Source: Hallella colorans (GTDB lineage Bacteria > Bacteroidota > Bacteroidia > Bacteroidales > Bacteroidaceae). From it: DNA of 64,000 nucleotides. Below the pieces are notes generated by a model. It was not told the origin of the DNA, made no database searches, and worked only from the letters and a program-made list of their open reading frames with translations. The stretch is from positions 1 to 64,000 of the forward strand of contig NZ_QENY01000011.1 in the NCBI RefSeq assembly GCF_003096815.1, given 5' to 3'. The position numbers and the translations under genes were made by a program. Shown here piece by piece: positions 1-8,618 of this stretch (the stretch's first letter is position 1; each line of letters begins with the position of its first letter).

Positions 1-98
1 TAGGGGAGTAACGGACATTCCTTTCTTCCTTTACAGGCTTATGAAATTATGTGCCTGAGAGGAGAAGGCTTGCAACTGGGTTTTACGACTGACCCCTA

Positions 99-141
99 TT
101 AACTTTCGCTTCGGCACGCTCCGGTACCTATCGAAAATTAA
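99..141. repeat. Hairpin repeat, copy 1
   Basis: The outer arms are TTAACTTTCG and CGAAAATTAA, which pair except at one position, and the inner arms GGCAC and GTACC pair almost fully. The loop and arms closely match the hairpin at 22558-22598, and the similarity extends through the following ATT-rich bases to a shared GCGATG. This suggests a dispersed palindromic element rather than chance. Confidence 0.6.
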
Positions 142-719
142 TTTTGCGATGTTTGTGCTTGCCATAAGCTCCTTGAAAGAAGCCATGGAGCATGGTAGCG
201 CGTTTTCCCTCATCATCACTTCCGCTACGCGAATGACGCGCCGCGGGAGAGTTCCAGCTGATTTTTGTGCCTTGCCTGGCAACGCGCGAGCTTGTTATAC
301 CACTTGACATCACGAAAGCGAAACTCAATTTGGAAACATGAGTGGTATGCGCGCAACACATCCTCACCCCAACATGGATGTCTTTGTGGAGAAGACACGC
401 GGAGTCTTCTTGCCTTACTTGCTGATGTAGCTCGGGGCAATGGCTATATAGCCAGCAGCCCGCCCATGCTCAGACAACGCTGGGAATGGGAAAGGTTGAG
501 CCTAACCCTGTTGATGCACTTAGCTCGCATGCGGTTGAAATTCATCATGTAGGTCCGCTCGCAATGGGTGTCGCAACGCTCCATCTGAGTGAGATTTATC
601 TTTTTTTGTCGCCATATACAAAAAGAGTATTTCCAAGAGTAGGCTCTCAAAAGTTTCGCCTAATTTCGCAGATGAGCTTTTGATGGCATCTCCGCAGATT
701 TCCATATTTTGGTTGAGTG

Positions 720-905
720 GTACTGATATCATTTACTTGATGTTTATTCCACAATAAAATTACTGATAATCAGCCACATGGTCAAACTTTATTAGTTGTA
801 TATAGTTAATTAACTCACTCTCTAATTTCCAAACGATTACATTAGAATTAACGGAGTGTTGGATTAATAATATTGACAATAATTCCTTTTGGCTTACCGT
901 AATAT
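720..905. repeat. Left imperfect direct repeat flanking the helicase gene
   Basis: This AT-rich block just upstream of the helicase gene resembles the segment at about 3765-3940 downstream of it, in the same orientation. The shared landmarks are TATTCCAC near the start, a TTAATTAA-like run, then ACGATTA, AATTAAC and GAGT in the same order. The match is imperfect and was judged by eye. It could be a duplicated target site of an inserted module, or a shared promoter region of the helicase and the DUF169 gene. Confidence 0.4.
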
Positions 906-920
906 TATAATAGAAATAGC

Positions 921-3662
921 ATGGACTTATCAAAATACTTCATTTTACTCAATGGTGAACCAAAGACGTTACAGATTGATGTCATACAAAGGAATGGTAC
1001 CAATGGTTATAGCGTGCGTTTTAAAAATAACAAGCGAACCTACAACTATGGCCGTGACAAGGTTGTTTGGCTCAACAATCCAGAATGGAAAGACCCTGCT
1101 CAATGTAAAGTCTTTGTGGATAGCAAACTGCAGAGTGGCATTCGCGAAATTTGGAGATTTGATAATAATGGACAATCCTGTTGGAGAATCATCAACCACA
1201 ATGGTATTATACAGGATGATATAACAGGTAGAATTGCTGTTACGCAATCTTGTCTTCAAGAGGTTGTCAGCAAGGATGTGTTCGTTTATATGAAAAATGT
1301 GGCAACTGTCAACAATTTGGGCAAGGATGAAAATAATTCAGATGGTACCTTGTCTAAGATATATAATATGGTAGATTTCGTTGCCGATGATTTGGCTGCT
1401 GCCTGTTATCTCAATCCTGCAAAAAACAAACCAAAGAAGTTGAGCCACTCTGACTTGATATATCCTTTCGGTTGCAATGCTAGCCAGAAAGTAGCCGTTG
1501 CTAAAGCTTTTGAGCATCAAATAAGCGTTATTCAAGGACCTCCGGGTACGGGCAAGACGCAAACCATCTTGAACATCATTGCAAATATCGTAAGGCAAGG
1601 AAAGACTGTCATGGTCGTGTCAAACAACAATTCTGCTACAGCAAATGTACAAGAGAAGTTAGACAAATATGGTATAGGTTTTATAGTCGCATCCTTGGGC
1701 AGCAAGGATAACAAGGACCATTTCATTGCCAATCAGCCAACATTACCTACAATGTTGAAGCAATGGAACTTATCGCTGCAGGACAGTTTCAAGACCAAGC
1801 GTATGCTGCATGACTCACTCAACCAACTTGACAGAGTGTATGCCTTACAAAACAATCTGGCAGAACTAAGTCAAGAGAAGCAAGCGGTAGAATTGGAATG
1901 GAAACACTTCAAGTTGGAACAAGGCATCTCACAAAATGAGGTCTCCTTTCCCAATGCCAACTCTGCTCATGTCATTTGGCTTTGGTTGAAACTGCAGTCC
2001 ATAGCCGAGACCGCGGGCGCGAAGCAGTTGAGTATATTCCAACGCGTCAAATTATGGTGGCTGAAACTTGTGTGCAAATACAAATGGCACATACAGCATA
2101 GCTTCGATGCAGCGAACTTGCAATCACTGATTGTAGAGTTACATACTCTATATTATGTCAATCGTCGCAAGGAACTTGATGCCAAAATAACAGACTATGA
2201 ACAACAATTACGTTCATACGATGCGAAAAGTTTAACAAAAACGCTCACGGACTGTTCGCTGACCTTGTTGAGAGCAGCCTTGAATGACAAATATAAGAAT
2301 GGCAGAACATCCTTTGTGGATACGAAGGATATGTGGCGACAAGCGGAAGAGCTCCATAAGCAATACCCCGTTGTACTCAGTACCACATTCTCAGCAAGGT
2401 CGTGTATGTTGGGAGATACGCCCTACGACTATCTAATCATGGACGAAGCATCCCAAGTGTCGTCATATACGGGAATATTGGCTCTTACCTGTGCCAAGAA
2501 TGCGGTGATTGTAGGTGATACAAAACAATTACCAAATGTGGAGACAGAAGAAGACCGAATGAAACTCCGAGAGATAGCGAAGCCATACAACATCGCTGAT
2601 GGTTATGACTGTGCTGAATATAGTTTCTTGGAGTCGGTGCTGAAAGTTATACCAAACGTGACGGAAACTATGCTACGCGAACATTACCGTTGCCATCCGC
2701 GTATAATCAATTTCTGTAACCAGAAGTTTTATGGCGGCAATCTGTTGGTTATGACGGAAGACAATGGTGAAGAGAATGTACTGTCGGCTTATAAGACTGT
2801 CAAGGGAAACCACGCGGTTGAGCATTTCAACCAACGTGAGATTGACGTGGTGAAGACAGAAGTGTTACCAACATTGCAAAATACCGGTTGCGTTGGCATT
2901 GTCACACCCTTCAACAACCAAGTGGATGCTTTAAACCGACAATTAAAAGATATTAAGGTCGGCACAATACATAAGTATCAAGGTCGCGAAGAAGATGCTA
3001 TTATAATGAGTGTTGTGGATAACCAGATTTCGGAATTTGCCGATGATGCCAGAATGCTGAATGTAGCAGTGTCAAGAGCGCGAAAGCGCTTTTGCCTTGT
3101 TGTCACTGGCAACGAACAAGAGAAACACAGCAATATCATGGACTTGCTTGACTATATTGCTTACAATAACTGCATCGTGACGGATAGCAAGTTGGCTTCC
3201 ATTTTTGACTATCTCTATGAACAATACACGGAGCAACGCATAGCGTTTCTCGAAAGTCATGCGCATATATCGGAGTTTGCATCTGAAAACCTGACGTATG
3301 CTTTAATAAATGAAGTGTTAGCATCCGACTCCGCGTACAGTTGCTTGAAAGCGCTATGCCACATTCCGCTTCGTCAAGTTGTGAAAAACACTTCCATGAT
3401 GTCGGCAGAAGAACTGAAATATGCCTCCAACTATAACACGCATCTGGATTTCCTCATCATTAACAAAGTTAGCAAGCAACCGGTGCTTGCCATTGAAACG
3501 GATGGATATTCCTATCATAATGATAAAACCGAACAACACAAACGTGACATGATGAAAGACCATATTCTCTCAAACTATGGCCTTCCTCTTTTGCGCCTTT
3601 CTACAAAATGCAGCGGCGAACGAGAGAAAATCATCAGTTCTTTAAATATGGCTGTCTGTTGA
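921..3662 (+). CDS. SF1 helicase fused to a PD-(D/E)XK-type nuclease domain (DUF2726-like)
   Basis: This 913-residue protein is an Upf1/DNA2-like superfamily 1 helicase. The Walker A motif GPPGTGKT is at about residue 206, Walker B DEASQ near 508, a motif with EHYRCHPRI near 587, KYQGRE near 685 and the arginine-finger motif VAVSRARKRF near 713. The N-terminal 200 residues precede the motor, and a large insert rich in charged helices separates Walker A from Walker B. The C-terminal 110 residues contain LDFLII and then AIETDG near 859, the layout of a DUF2726/Vsr-like nuclease with the D and ExD of a PD-(D/E)XK fold. The gene stands alone in an AT-rich region with insertion sequences. A role in anti-phage defence is inferred from architecture and setting; nucleic-acid repair is the alternative. 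Confidence 0.8.
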   Translation: MDLSKYFILLNGEPKTLQIDVIQRNGTNGYSVRFKNNKRTYNYGRDKVVWLNNPEWKDPAQCKVFVDSKLQSGIREIWRFDNNGQSCWRIINHNGIIQDDITGRIAVTQSCLQEVVSKDVFVYMKNVATVNNLGKDENNSDGTLSKIYNMVDFVADDLAAACYLNPAKNKPKKLSHSDLIYPFGCNASQKVAVAKAFEHQISVIQGPPGTGKTQTILNIIANIVRQGKTVMVVSNNNSATANVQEKLDKYGIGFIVASLGSKDNKDHFIANQPTLPTMLKQWNLSLQDSFKTKRMLHDSLNQLDRVYALQNNLAELSQEKQAVELEWKHFKLEQGISQNEVSFPNANSAHVIWLWLKLQSIAETAGAKQLSIFQRVKLWWLKLVCKYKWHIQHSFDAANLQSLIVELHTLYYVNRRKELDAKITDYEQQLRSYDAKSLTKTLTDCSLTLLRAALNDKYKNGRTSFVDTKDMWRQAEELHKQYPVVLSTTFSARSCMLGDTPYDYLIMDEASQVSSYTGILALTCAKNAVIVGDTKQLPNVETEEDRMKLREIAKPYNIADGYDCAEYSFLESVLKVIPNVTETMLREHYRCHPRIINFCNQKFYGGNLLVMTEDNGEENVLSAYKTVKGNHAVEHFNQREIDVVKTEVLPTLQNTGCVGIVTPFNNQVDALNRQLKDIKVGTIHKYQGREEDAIIMSVVDNQISEFADDARMLNVAVSRARKRFCLVVTGNEQEKHSNIMDLLDYIAYNNCIVTDSKLASIFDYLYEQYTEQRIAFLESHAHISEFASENLTYALINEVLASDSAYSCLKALCHIPLRQVVKNTSMMSAEELKYASNYNTHLDFLIINKVSKQPVLAIETDGYSYHNDKTEQHKRDMMKDHILSNYGLPLLRLSTKCSGEREKIISSLNMAVC

Positions 3663-4021
3663 GTTATTACCAATGGATTGATACAATCAATACTCCGTTA
3701 AAATTTAAGATAATGGCTACGCAACTTGCCGCTGCCCGCCATGGAGTTCCTTGATGGTATGACTAATCAGGGGTATTCCACGAATTTCTAACTAATTGTT
3801 TGTCAGCGTGATATATTACTTGTACCTTTACATAGAAAATTTCAACTTATTCCCTAATTAATTATCTCATTTTCAACGATTATATCAAAATTAACAGAGT
3901 CTTGATAAATTAGTGTTTACTGAATAAATTATAATCTCTTGATATACAAAAAATATATCTTTTTTATCTTTGGTTGTTTAACATAAAACTCGTACATTTA
4001 CAGTGTTAAATCATAAGTGAG
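3663..4021. other. Intergenic region with shared repeat blocks
   Basis: No gene is visible. Positions 3698-3769 match a block at 22489-22560, and about 3765-3940 resembles the segment upstream of the helicase. A TATCTTTG promoter-like box lies at 3965-3972, upstream of the insertion sequence remnant that follows. Confidence 0.5.
3698..3769. repeat. Dispersed ~72-bp repeat, copy 1
   Basis: This block shares long identical stretches with 22489-22560, including TTAAAATTT, then GATAATGGCTACGC, and TTGATxGTATxACTAAT near the end. At 22489 the same block is followed directly by the hairpin repeat, whereas here the following bases diverge. It lies just behind the helicase gene. Confidence 0.6.
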
Positions 4022-4185
4022 ATGAAGTATACTTCATCCTTGGAACAGTTATCGGTCGATATGTTCCGTTCATCTTTTGATGAGCTGGACAGGAATGTGC
4101 TACTTTGTCAAGAACGTGATGAGGTTCCTCAGGGAACTTTGTCTTACCCTTTTCGAAATTAAGCTCAATTTATGGGCAAATGCAA
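4022..4185 (+). pseudogene. Internally deleted transposase remnant (same family as the IS at 6409)
   Basis: A 46-codon ORF starts at 4022 with MKYTSS, which resembles the transposase N-terminus found at 5163 and 6521 (MKYYSQ). In a different frame, positions 4113-4180 encode NVMRFLRELCLTLFE, matching the transposase C-terminal segment NIMKFLRGFLCLIFE near 7850-7895. The middle of the gene is therefore gone and the two ends are out of frame. The element is older and more diverged than the two copies downstream. Its outer boundaries cannot be fixed; a degenerate right end may lie near 4228-4240. Confidence 0.65.
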
Positions 4186-4255
4186 TTGCAAAGTTTAGAG
4201 TCCGCTGCTTTGCAGCCATGGCAATTTATTAATTCAGCGAGTACGAAATAAAATA

Positions 4256-4972
4256 ATGATTATGGAAGTAAAGGAATTTATTCAGAATTACAAGAAGGCT
4301 TTTGGTAGTAATGCTCCATTGCCCTTGCTGTTTGGCTATAGCGAAAAACCGATAGCTGCAACAAAGAAGATAGGTGGTTGCTTTTTCAAAGGGCTTCAAG
4401 ATGCGAGGGATGGGCAGCCCGTCAGCCTGAGTATCAATGTCATTGGATGTGGCGGCGGCAAACACTACACCGGTTTTACTGATATGCCAGAACGAGTGCC
4501 AGGCTTCGTGTCGTTGAAAGAGAAATACAAGAAAACACCTGAAATGGTTATTGACTTCGTTCAGGGACTTGGGATCAAACGACCTGTGAAGCCTTATCTC
4601 AATTTCATCAGGATAGACAAAACCGAATCTTTCGATGGGACGGAAGGTGTACTGTTCTATGCAACTCCCGATTTGCTATCTGGACTGTGTGGTTGGGCAT
4701 TCTTCGACAATAACGCTCCTGATGCAGTTTTATCTCAATTTGGTTCGGGTTGTAGTACGGTCGTTTCGAGGACTGTCGTAGAGAATGAAAGGAAAGGCCA
4801 AAGCTGCTTTATCGGCTTGTTTGATCCTTCTGTTCGTCCTATGGTCGGCAAGAATGAGTTGAGCTTTACCATTCCATTCAGTCGATTTTTATCGATGATG
4901 GAGACAATGAGAGACTGTTTCCTATTCGATTCACATGCTTGGGATAGAATTAGGGCAAGAATGGAAGAATAA
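4256..4972 (+). CDS. DUF169 family protein
   Basis: This is a 238-residue cytoplasmic protein with no signal peptide or membrane segment. The overall pattern fits the DUF169 family (COG2043): an N-terminal helical segment, a Gly/Cys-containing stretch (CGGGKHY near residue 64), a central region around PDLLSGL and a FGSGCST motif, and a conserved FTIPFSR near the end. The molecular function of the family is not established. A second ATG two codons downstream (4262) is an equally possible start. The gene is single, follows an IS remnant and precedes an IS derivative, so it may be part of transferred DNA. Confidence 0.75.
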   Translation: MIMEVKEFIQNYKKAFGSNAPLPLLFGYSEKPIAATKKIGGCFFKGLQDARDGQPVSLSINVIGCGGGKHYTGFTDMPERVPGFVSLKEKYKKTPEMVIDFVQGLGIKRPVKPYLNFIRIDKTESFDGTEGVLFYATPDLLSGLCGWAFFDNNAPDAVLSQFGSGCSTVVSRTVVENERKGQSCFIGLFDPSVRPMVGKNELSFTIPFSRFLSMMETMRDCFLFDSHAWDRIRARMEE

Positions 4973-5050
4973 TAGGCCCAAAACAGAATATACATAGGGG
5001 GGCATAAGTGACAAGAAGCGACCTTAAACAGCTTGTATTTCCTTTATCTA

Positions 5051-5499
5051 TGGTCTACTAAATAAGTATAACCCACTGACATTCAATAATATATACCTTA
5101 TATTATTTGTGTAATTCACGAAAAATGACTACCTTTTGGTGTTAAAACATAAACGAAGCAAAATGAAATACTACTCACAATATCGCAGTCACGACCTGTT
5201 TGAACTTCAGGAGTTGCTTTCGGGATTGAGCAAATCCAACCGTTGGGTCAAGCTGGCCGACCACCTTCCCTGGGACAGGATAGAGAAGGAATACAACAAA
5301 CGTCTGAGGAACAGTCACAATGGTGCCGGCAACGATCACGGCGGTACGATGAAGATTGACGCCACATGCTGCAACGCCGAGGTACGCTATCCAACGGATT
5401 CCAACCTGTTGGAGGACGGCAGCAGGCTGATAGACCGTCTGCTTGACAAGTTCTGCGCACGCCACAAGGTTGTATGAAAGAAATAAATTAGCAGACCCT
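5051..5499 (+). mobile_element. 449-bp deletion derivative of the IS at 6409-8003
   Basis: The right end ends in AATTAGCAGACCC exactly as in the long copy, and the left end (TGGTCTACTAAAT) is a diverged form of GGGTCTGCTAATT. The interior is nearly identical to the long copy but lacks two segments. The first deletion runs between two CGGCAAC copies (6685 and 6955 in the long copy, 270 bp). The second runs between two CACAAGGT copies (7091 and 7968, 877 bp). It cannot make transposase but keeps both ends, so it could be mobilised in trans like a MITE. Confidence 0.8.
5163..5477 (+). pseudogene. Truncated transposase with two internal deletions
   Basis: The frame starts at MKYYSQ and runs 104 codons. 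It keeps the tryptophan codon at position 28 that is a stop in the copy at 6521. The first deletion (270 bp) is in frame and removes the segment after NGAGN; the second (877 bp) shifts the frame and ends the protein at HKVV. Only the first catalytic aspartate (KIDATCC) remains, so the product cannot be active. Confidence 0.8.
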
Positions 5500-5513
5500 A
5501 AATAATATAAAAT

Positions 5514-5915
5514 ATGATAGATTTTTATTATATCACACACTACATAGTGTATCGCTATTACAGAAGGCATAAAGAGAGCTATACTATGTCGATGTTATAT
5601 GCTTGCGGTTTGCATATGATTTTATCATTTACATTAATAGGAAATATTGATTATTTCGTGTGTTTATTACTTGGAACTCCACTTCGTGTTGACAAACTTG
5701 TTGCTTGGGGATATATTGTCTTCTGGGTGATTTTTGAATACATGATATTCTTTCGAAATGATATATATAGAGAGATTTTTGATGAATACAACAAGCAAAG
5801 CAATACTCAAGAAATGAAATCGAAATGTAAGAAAGCAAAAATATTCAACTTTAGCTTACTTGCTATCAACTTATTATTGCTTATAATAGCAGATTATTTA
5901 AATCATCACAAATAA
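5514..5915 (+). CDS. Small membrane protein of unknown function
   Basis: The 133-residue product has three or four hydrophobic segments, near residues 26-50, 60-78 and 112-128. A Lys-rich stretch precedes the last helix and the protein ends in NHHK. I recognise no family. The gene begins 15 bp after the right end of the 449-bp IS derivative, is AT-rich and is followed by a terminator-like hairpin (5968-6007), so it forms its own transcription unit. It could be an accessory or defence-associated membrane protein, but nothing in the sequence shows that. Confidence 0.5.
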   Translation: MIDFYYITHYIVYRYYRRHKESYTMSMLYACGLHMILSFTLIGNIDYFVCLLLGTPLRVDKLVAWGYIVFWVIFEYMIFFRNDIYREIFDEYNKQSNTQEMKSKCKKAKIFNFSLLAINLLLLIIADYLNHHK

Positions 5916-5967
5916 CAAGTGTCTGTTTCTTTGGGAAAAGCATGTAGGAATATAATGATTTTGGCGT

Positions 5968-6007
5968 AATGGACATTTGGTAAGCCGAAAAGCTCCAGAT
6001 GTCCATT
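5968..6007. terminator. Terminator-like hairpin
   Basis: The arms AATGGACATTTGG and CCAGATGTCCATT pair with one mismatch across a 14-nt loop and are followed by an AT-rich tail. It lies 50 bp after the membrane protein gene. Confidence 0.55.
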
Positions 6008-6071
6008 ATTTATTACCTATGTGGTATTTGAAAACTTATGAATAAAAAAGTAAGATCCAATATTAGCCGCC

Positions 6072-6102
6072 TTTGTGTAGCTTTCTTGCTTTACTACCTT
6101 TG
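6072..6102 (+). promoter_or_regulatory. Promoter of the tnpB-like relic
   Basis: TTTG (6072-6075), a 19-bp spacer and TACCTTTG (6095-6102) form a full match to the Bacteroidota promoter. The predicted start of transcription falls about 6 nt before the ATG at 6115. Confidence 0.6.
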
Positions 6103-6114
6103 CCCGAAAAACTT

Positions 6115-6408
6115 ATGTTTGTACTCAACGAAACAAATGTTTTTCGGGTTTGTTGCACTCCTGTGGACATGCGTCAGGGCATCCTTCGCCTGTCCCAATT
6201 GGTACGCAGCAATGACTTCAATCCTTCTGATGGTGCTGTCTACGTTTTCTACAATCGATCCCGTAACCGAATCAAGTTGCTTCACTGGGAGCGCTGTGTT
6301 TTTGTCGTCTATCACAAGCAGATGGCACAGGGCTGCTTGAGTCCTAAAATCAAACGGGCGAGAACTGGATTTTATGAACTTCGCTGGGACGAATTGGTAC
6401 TCTATATA
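6115..6408 (+). pseudogene. IS66-type accessory protein TnpB, cut by an IS
   Basis: The translation from 6115 (MFVLNETN) carries the TnpB hallmarks VDMRxGI near the N-terminus, then GAVYVFYNRSRNRIKLLHWE and VVYHKQM. In IS66 elements this protein is the second of three genes, next to the large TnpC transposase. Here the frame runs into the left end of the IS at 6409 and stops 15 bp inside it. Neither the normal C-terminus nor tnpA or tnpC is visible on either side, so this is a relic. Confidence 0.7.
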
Positions 6409-8003
6409 GGGTCTGCTAATTAACTATAACTATCTGACAATTAACTATTTATGTTGTATAAAATTTGGTCAATTCGCCCAAAAGGACTGCCTTTGGATGT
6501 TAAAACATTCAAGAATCGAGATGAAATACTACTCACAATATCGCAGTCACGACCTGTTTGAACTTCAGGAGTCATTTTCGGGATTGAGCAAATCCAACCG
6601 TTGAGTCAAGCTGGCCGACCACCTTCCCTGGGACAGGATAGAGAAGGAATACAACAAACGTCTGAGGAACAGTCACAATGGTGCCGGCAACAAGCCCGCC
6701 CGCATGGTGGTGGAAGCGCTAATCGTGAAGCATGTGGAAAAACTGAGCGATGAGAAAACCATTCAAGCCATTCAGGAGAACCCCTACATGCAGTACCTGC
6801 TTGGGCTTGAGAAGTTTACGGAAAAGCCGGTATTCGTTCCAGAGTTGTTCGTCCTTGTCCGCAAGCGACTCGATCATGACTTCTTCAACATGCTGACCCT
6901 GATGCTGGCGGAAACAGACGGGAGCAAGCCGAAGAAGGAACACACCGACGAGGACGGCAACGATCACGGCGGTACGATGAAGATTGACGCCACATGCTGC
7001 GACGCCGAGGTACGCTATCCAACGGATTCCAACCTGTTGGAGGACGGCAGCAGGCTGATAGACCGCCTGCTTGACAAGTTCTGTGCACGTCACAAGGTGA
7101 AGAAGCCGCAGACCCACCGCACGGAAGCCCGCCAGGCCTTCATCGGACTGATTAAGAAGAAACGCAAGGGAAAGAAATTCATTGACAAGACAAAACTGAT
7201 CCAGATACGATGCCTGCAGGCAGACTTCCAGCTGTTTCTTGACTTCCTGGGCAAACAGTCAAGCACACTTCTTGCTTGCTTCAGCCGCCATGACTACAAA
7301 TGTCTTCAGGCTGCGTTCAAGATGTATGAACAGCAAAAGATGATGTTCGAGCAGAACGTCCGCAGATGTGCCGACCGCATCATCAGCATCTACCAGCCGC
7401 ATCTCCGTCCCATTGTCAGGGGCAAGGCGAAGGCCACGGTTGAGTTCGGGGCTAAAATCGGTGCCAGCATCGTGAGCGGTTACACCTACGTGGATCATGT
7501 CAGCTGGGATGCCTATAACGAATCATCCGACCTCGGCATGCAGCTGGAACTCTACAAAAAGCGTTTCGGCATGCTCCCGCGGGAGGTTCAGGCCGACAAG
7601 CTCTATCTGGGGAAAGAGAATAGGAAGCACATCAAGTCCTGCCATGTCAATTGCTACAACCGTCCATTGGGCAGACCTCCCAAGGAAGAGAACGACACAC
7701 ACGCAGAGGATAAGAAGAGAGACATCGGCAAGCGAAATGAGATAGAAGGCACATTTGGAACAACCAAGAGAGTTTACCGAGCCAACGACATCCGAGCGAA
7801 ACTTGACCAAACGGCTGACACTTGGATAGGAGCTTGCTTCTTCGCTAAGAACATCATGAAGTTCCTAAGGGGATTTCTTTGTCTCATTTTCGAAAAATCG
7901 GGCTTAGAAACCTTCCAAAAGAGGATAATGAGCATTTTTGACAGCATGGAGGCTGTATTACCCACACCACAAGGTTGTATGAAAGAAATAAATTAGCAGA
8001 CCC
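6409..8003 (+). mobile_element. Insertion sequence, IS5/IS1182-like, 1595 bp
   Basis: The ends are inverted repeats: GGGTCTGCTAATT on the left and AATTAGCAGACCC on the right. The single long frame (6521-7996) encodes a DDE transposase. The bases flanking the element do not form an obvious direct duplication, so either the insertion is old or one side was rearranged. The element sits in an IS66 tnpB relic. The family assignment rests on general appearance (DUF772-like N-terminus with the SNRWVKLA block, long inter-catalytic region) and is not certain between IS5 and IS1182. Confidence 0.8.
6521..7996 (+). pseudogene. DDE transposase with a nonsense mutation at codon 28
   Basis: The frame of 491 codons is complete except for TGA at 6602-6604, where the 5163 copy has TGG (Trp in SNRWVKLA). 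The catalytic triad is recognisable: D in KIDATCC, D in VQADKLYLG and E in NEIEGTFG. Translation could only restart downstream, for instance at 6704 (MVVEAL), which would lose about 61 residues of the N-terminal DNA-binding region. The element is therefore probably inactive. All clear genes in the window use TGA as a stop, so recoding is unlikely. Confidence 0.8.
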
Positions 8004-8149
8004 AAATTAGCCTTGTTTTTTGTTTATGTTCGAACTCAAAATGCTAAGCGAGAGAGGGAATATGGCTATCCAGCGTGACATTCGCGACGACCCTACAACA
8101 TCACAGGAACGCCATACACTCAATGCTGAAAAAACCCGACAAACATCCT

Positions 8150-8209
8150 CTGAAAAATCGCATATTTGCAAAAGACTGGCTCGCCGCTCGCAAATACGCG
8201 ATTTTTCAG
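8150..8209. repeat. 20-bp inverted repeat
   Basis: The arms CTGAAAAATCGCATATTTGC and GCAAATACGCGATTTTTCAG pair at 19 of 20 positions around a 20-bp loop. There is no T-run, so it is not a classical terminator. A fragment, CGCATATTTGCGAGCG, recurs at 48156 beside another hairpin. Confidence 0.65.
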
Positions 8210-8299
8210 CGTTATTCATAACCTGCTTTCAACAAGCCATTTACAAAGTTTCACGACCATTTCGATCAAAACAAATCGCCTCACATCACACCTTTAAGT

Positions 8300-8374
8300 A
8301 CTATTCGCATGCCGGTTAGGCACTATTCACACGCCGCTTGGGCCTTAATCACGATATGAATAAGACCTAAACGC
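8300..8374. repeat. 22-bp-period minisatellite, locus A
   Basis: Two units with a 22-bp period (8300-8321 and 8322-8343), each carrying ACTATTC and ending in TTAGGC or TTGGGC, are followed by a degenerate third unit. The core resembles the ATTAGGC/TTATTCAGC core of the arrays at 23618 and 63430. Confidence 0.55.
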
Positions 8375-8571
8375 CACGCCATTAGATAGCAATCGCCCAG
8401 AGAAAATGACACAAGCGATGCTCAGAACGCCAGAAAACATGACTCCTACCCATTAAAATCACCGTAGAACAGTCTACCGTCAGGGGGCCAATTTTATGAC
8501 TTTCTTTGGACAAAAAAACGCCCTCCATACCCTCCGAGACGTGGGCTGAACAAAGAATTAAGCAAAAATAC

Positions 8572-8602
8572 TTGCATTTGTCAAGTAAAATCTTTAAATT
8601 TG
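8572..8602 (+). promoter_or_regulatory. Promoter of the zapB-like/zapA/rny operon
   Basis: TTG (8572-8574), a 20-bp spacer and TAAATTTG (8595-8602) match the Bacteroidota promoter. The leader to the ATG at 8619 would be only about 10 nt. Confidence 0.55.
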
Positions 8603-8618
8603 CAGAAAATGTATCGTC

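Larger units (their letters stand above)
1..920. other. Gene-poor leader region without a convincing gene
   Basis: I see no credible protein gene here. Overlapping short ORFs occur in several frames, but none has a ribosome site, a recognisable motif or family-like composition. The stretch holds a hairpin repeat (99-141, listed separately). From about 720 to 905 it is AT-rich and resembles the segment 3765-3940 on the other side of the helicase gene. It may contain decayed coding sequence that I cannot identify. Confidence 0.5.
8004..8594. other. Intergenic region with repeats
   Basis: I see no gene; the short ORFs here lack family signals. The region contains a long inverted repeat (8150-8209) and a short run of the 22-bp minisatellite family (8300-8374), followed by the promoter of the zap operon. 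Confidence 0.5.

Noticed and set aside
265..552. 95-codon ORF in the first 600 bp
   Set aside because: Several overlapping ORFs of similar length exist on both strands, none with a ribosome site or family feature.
6521..7996. Recoded UGA (Trp) in the transposase
   Set aside because: The helicase and other genes end in TGA and most Trp codons are TGG. The related copy has TGG at the position, so a simple mutation explains it.
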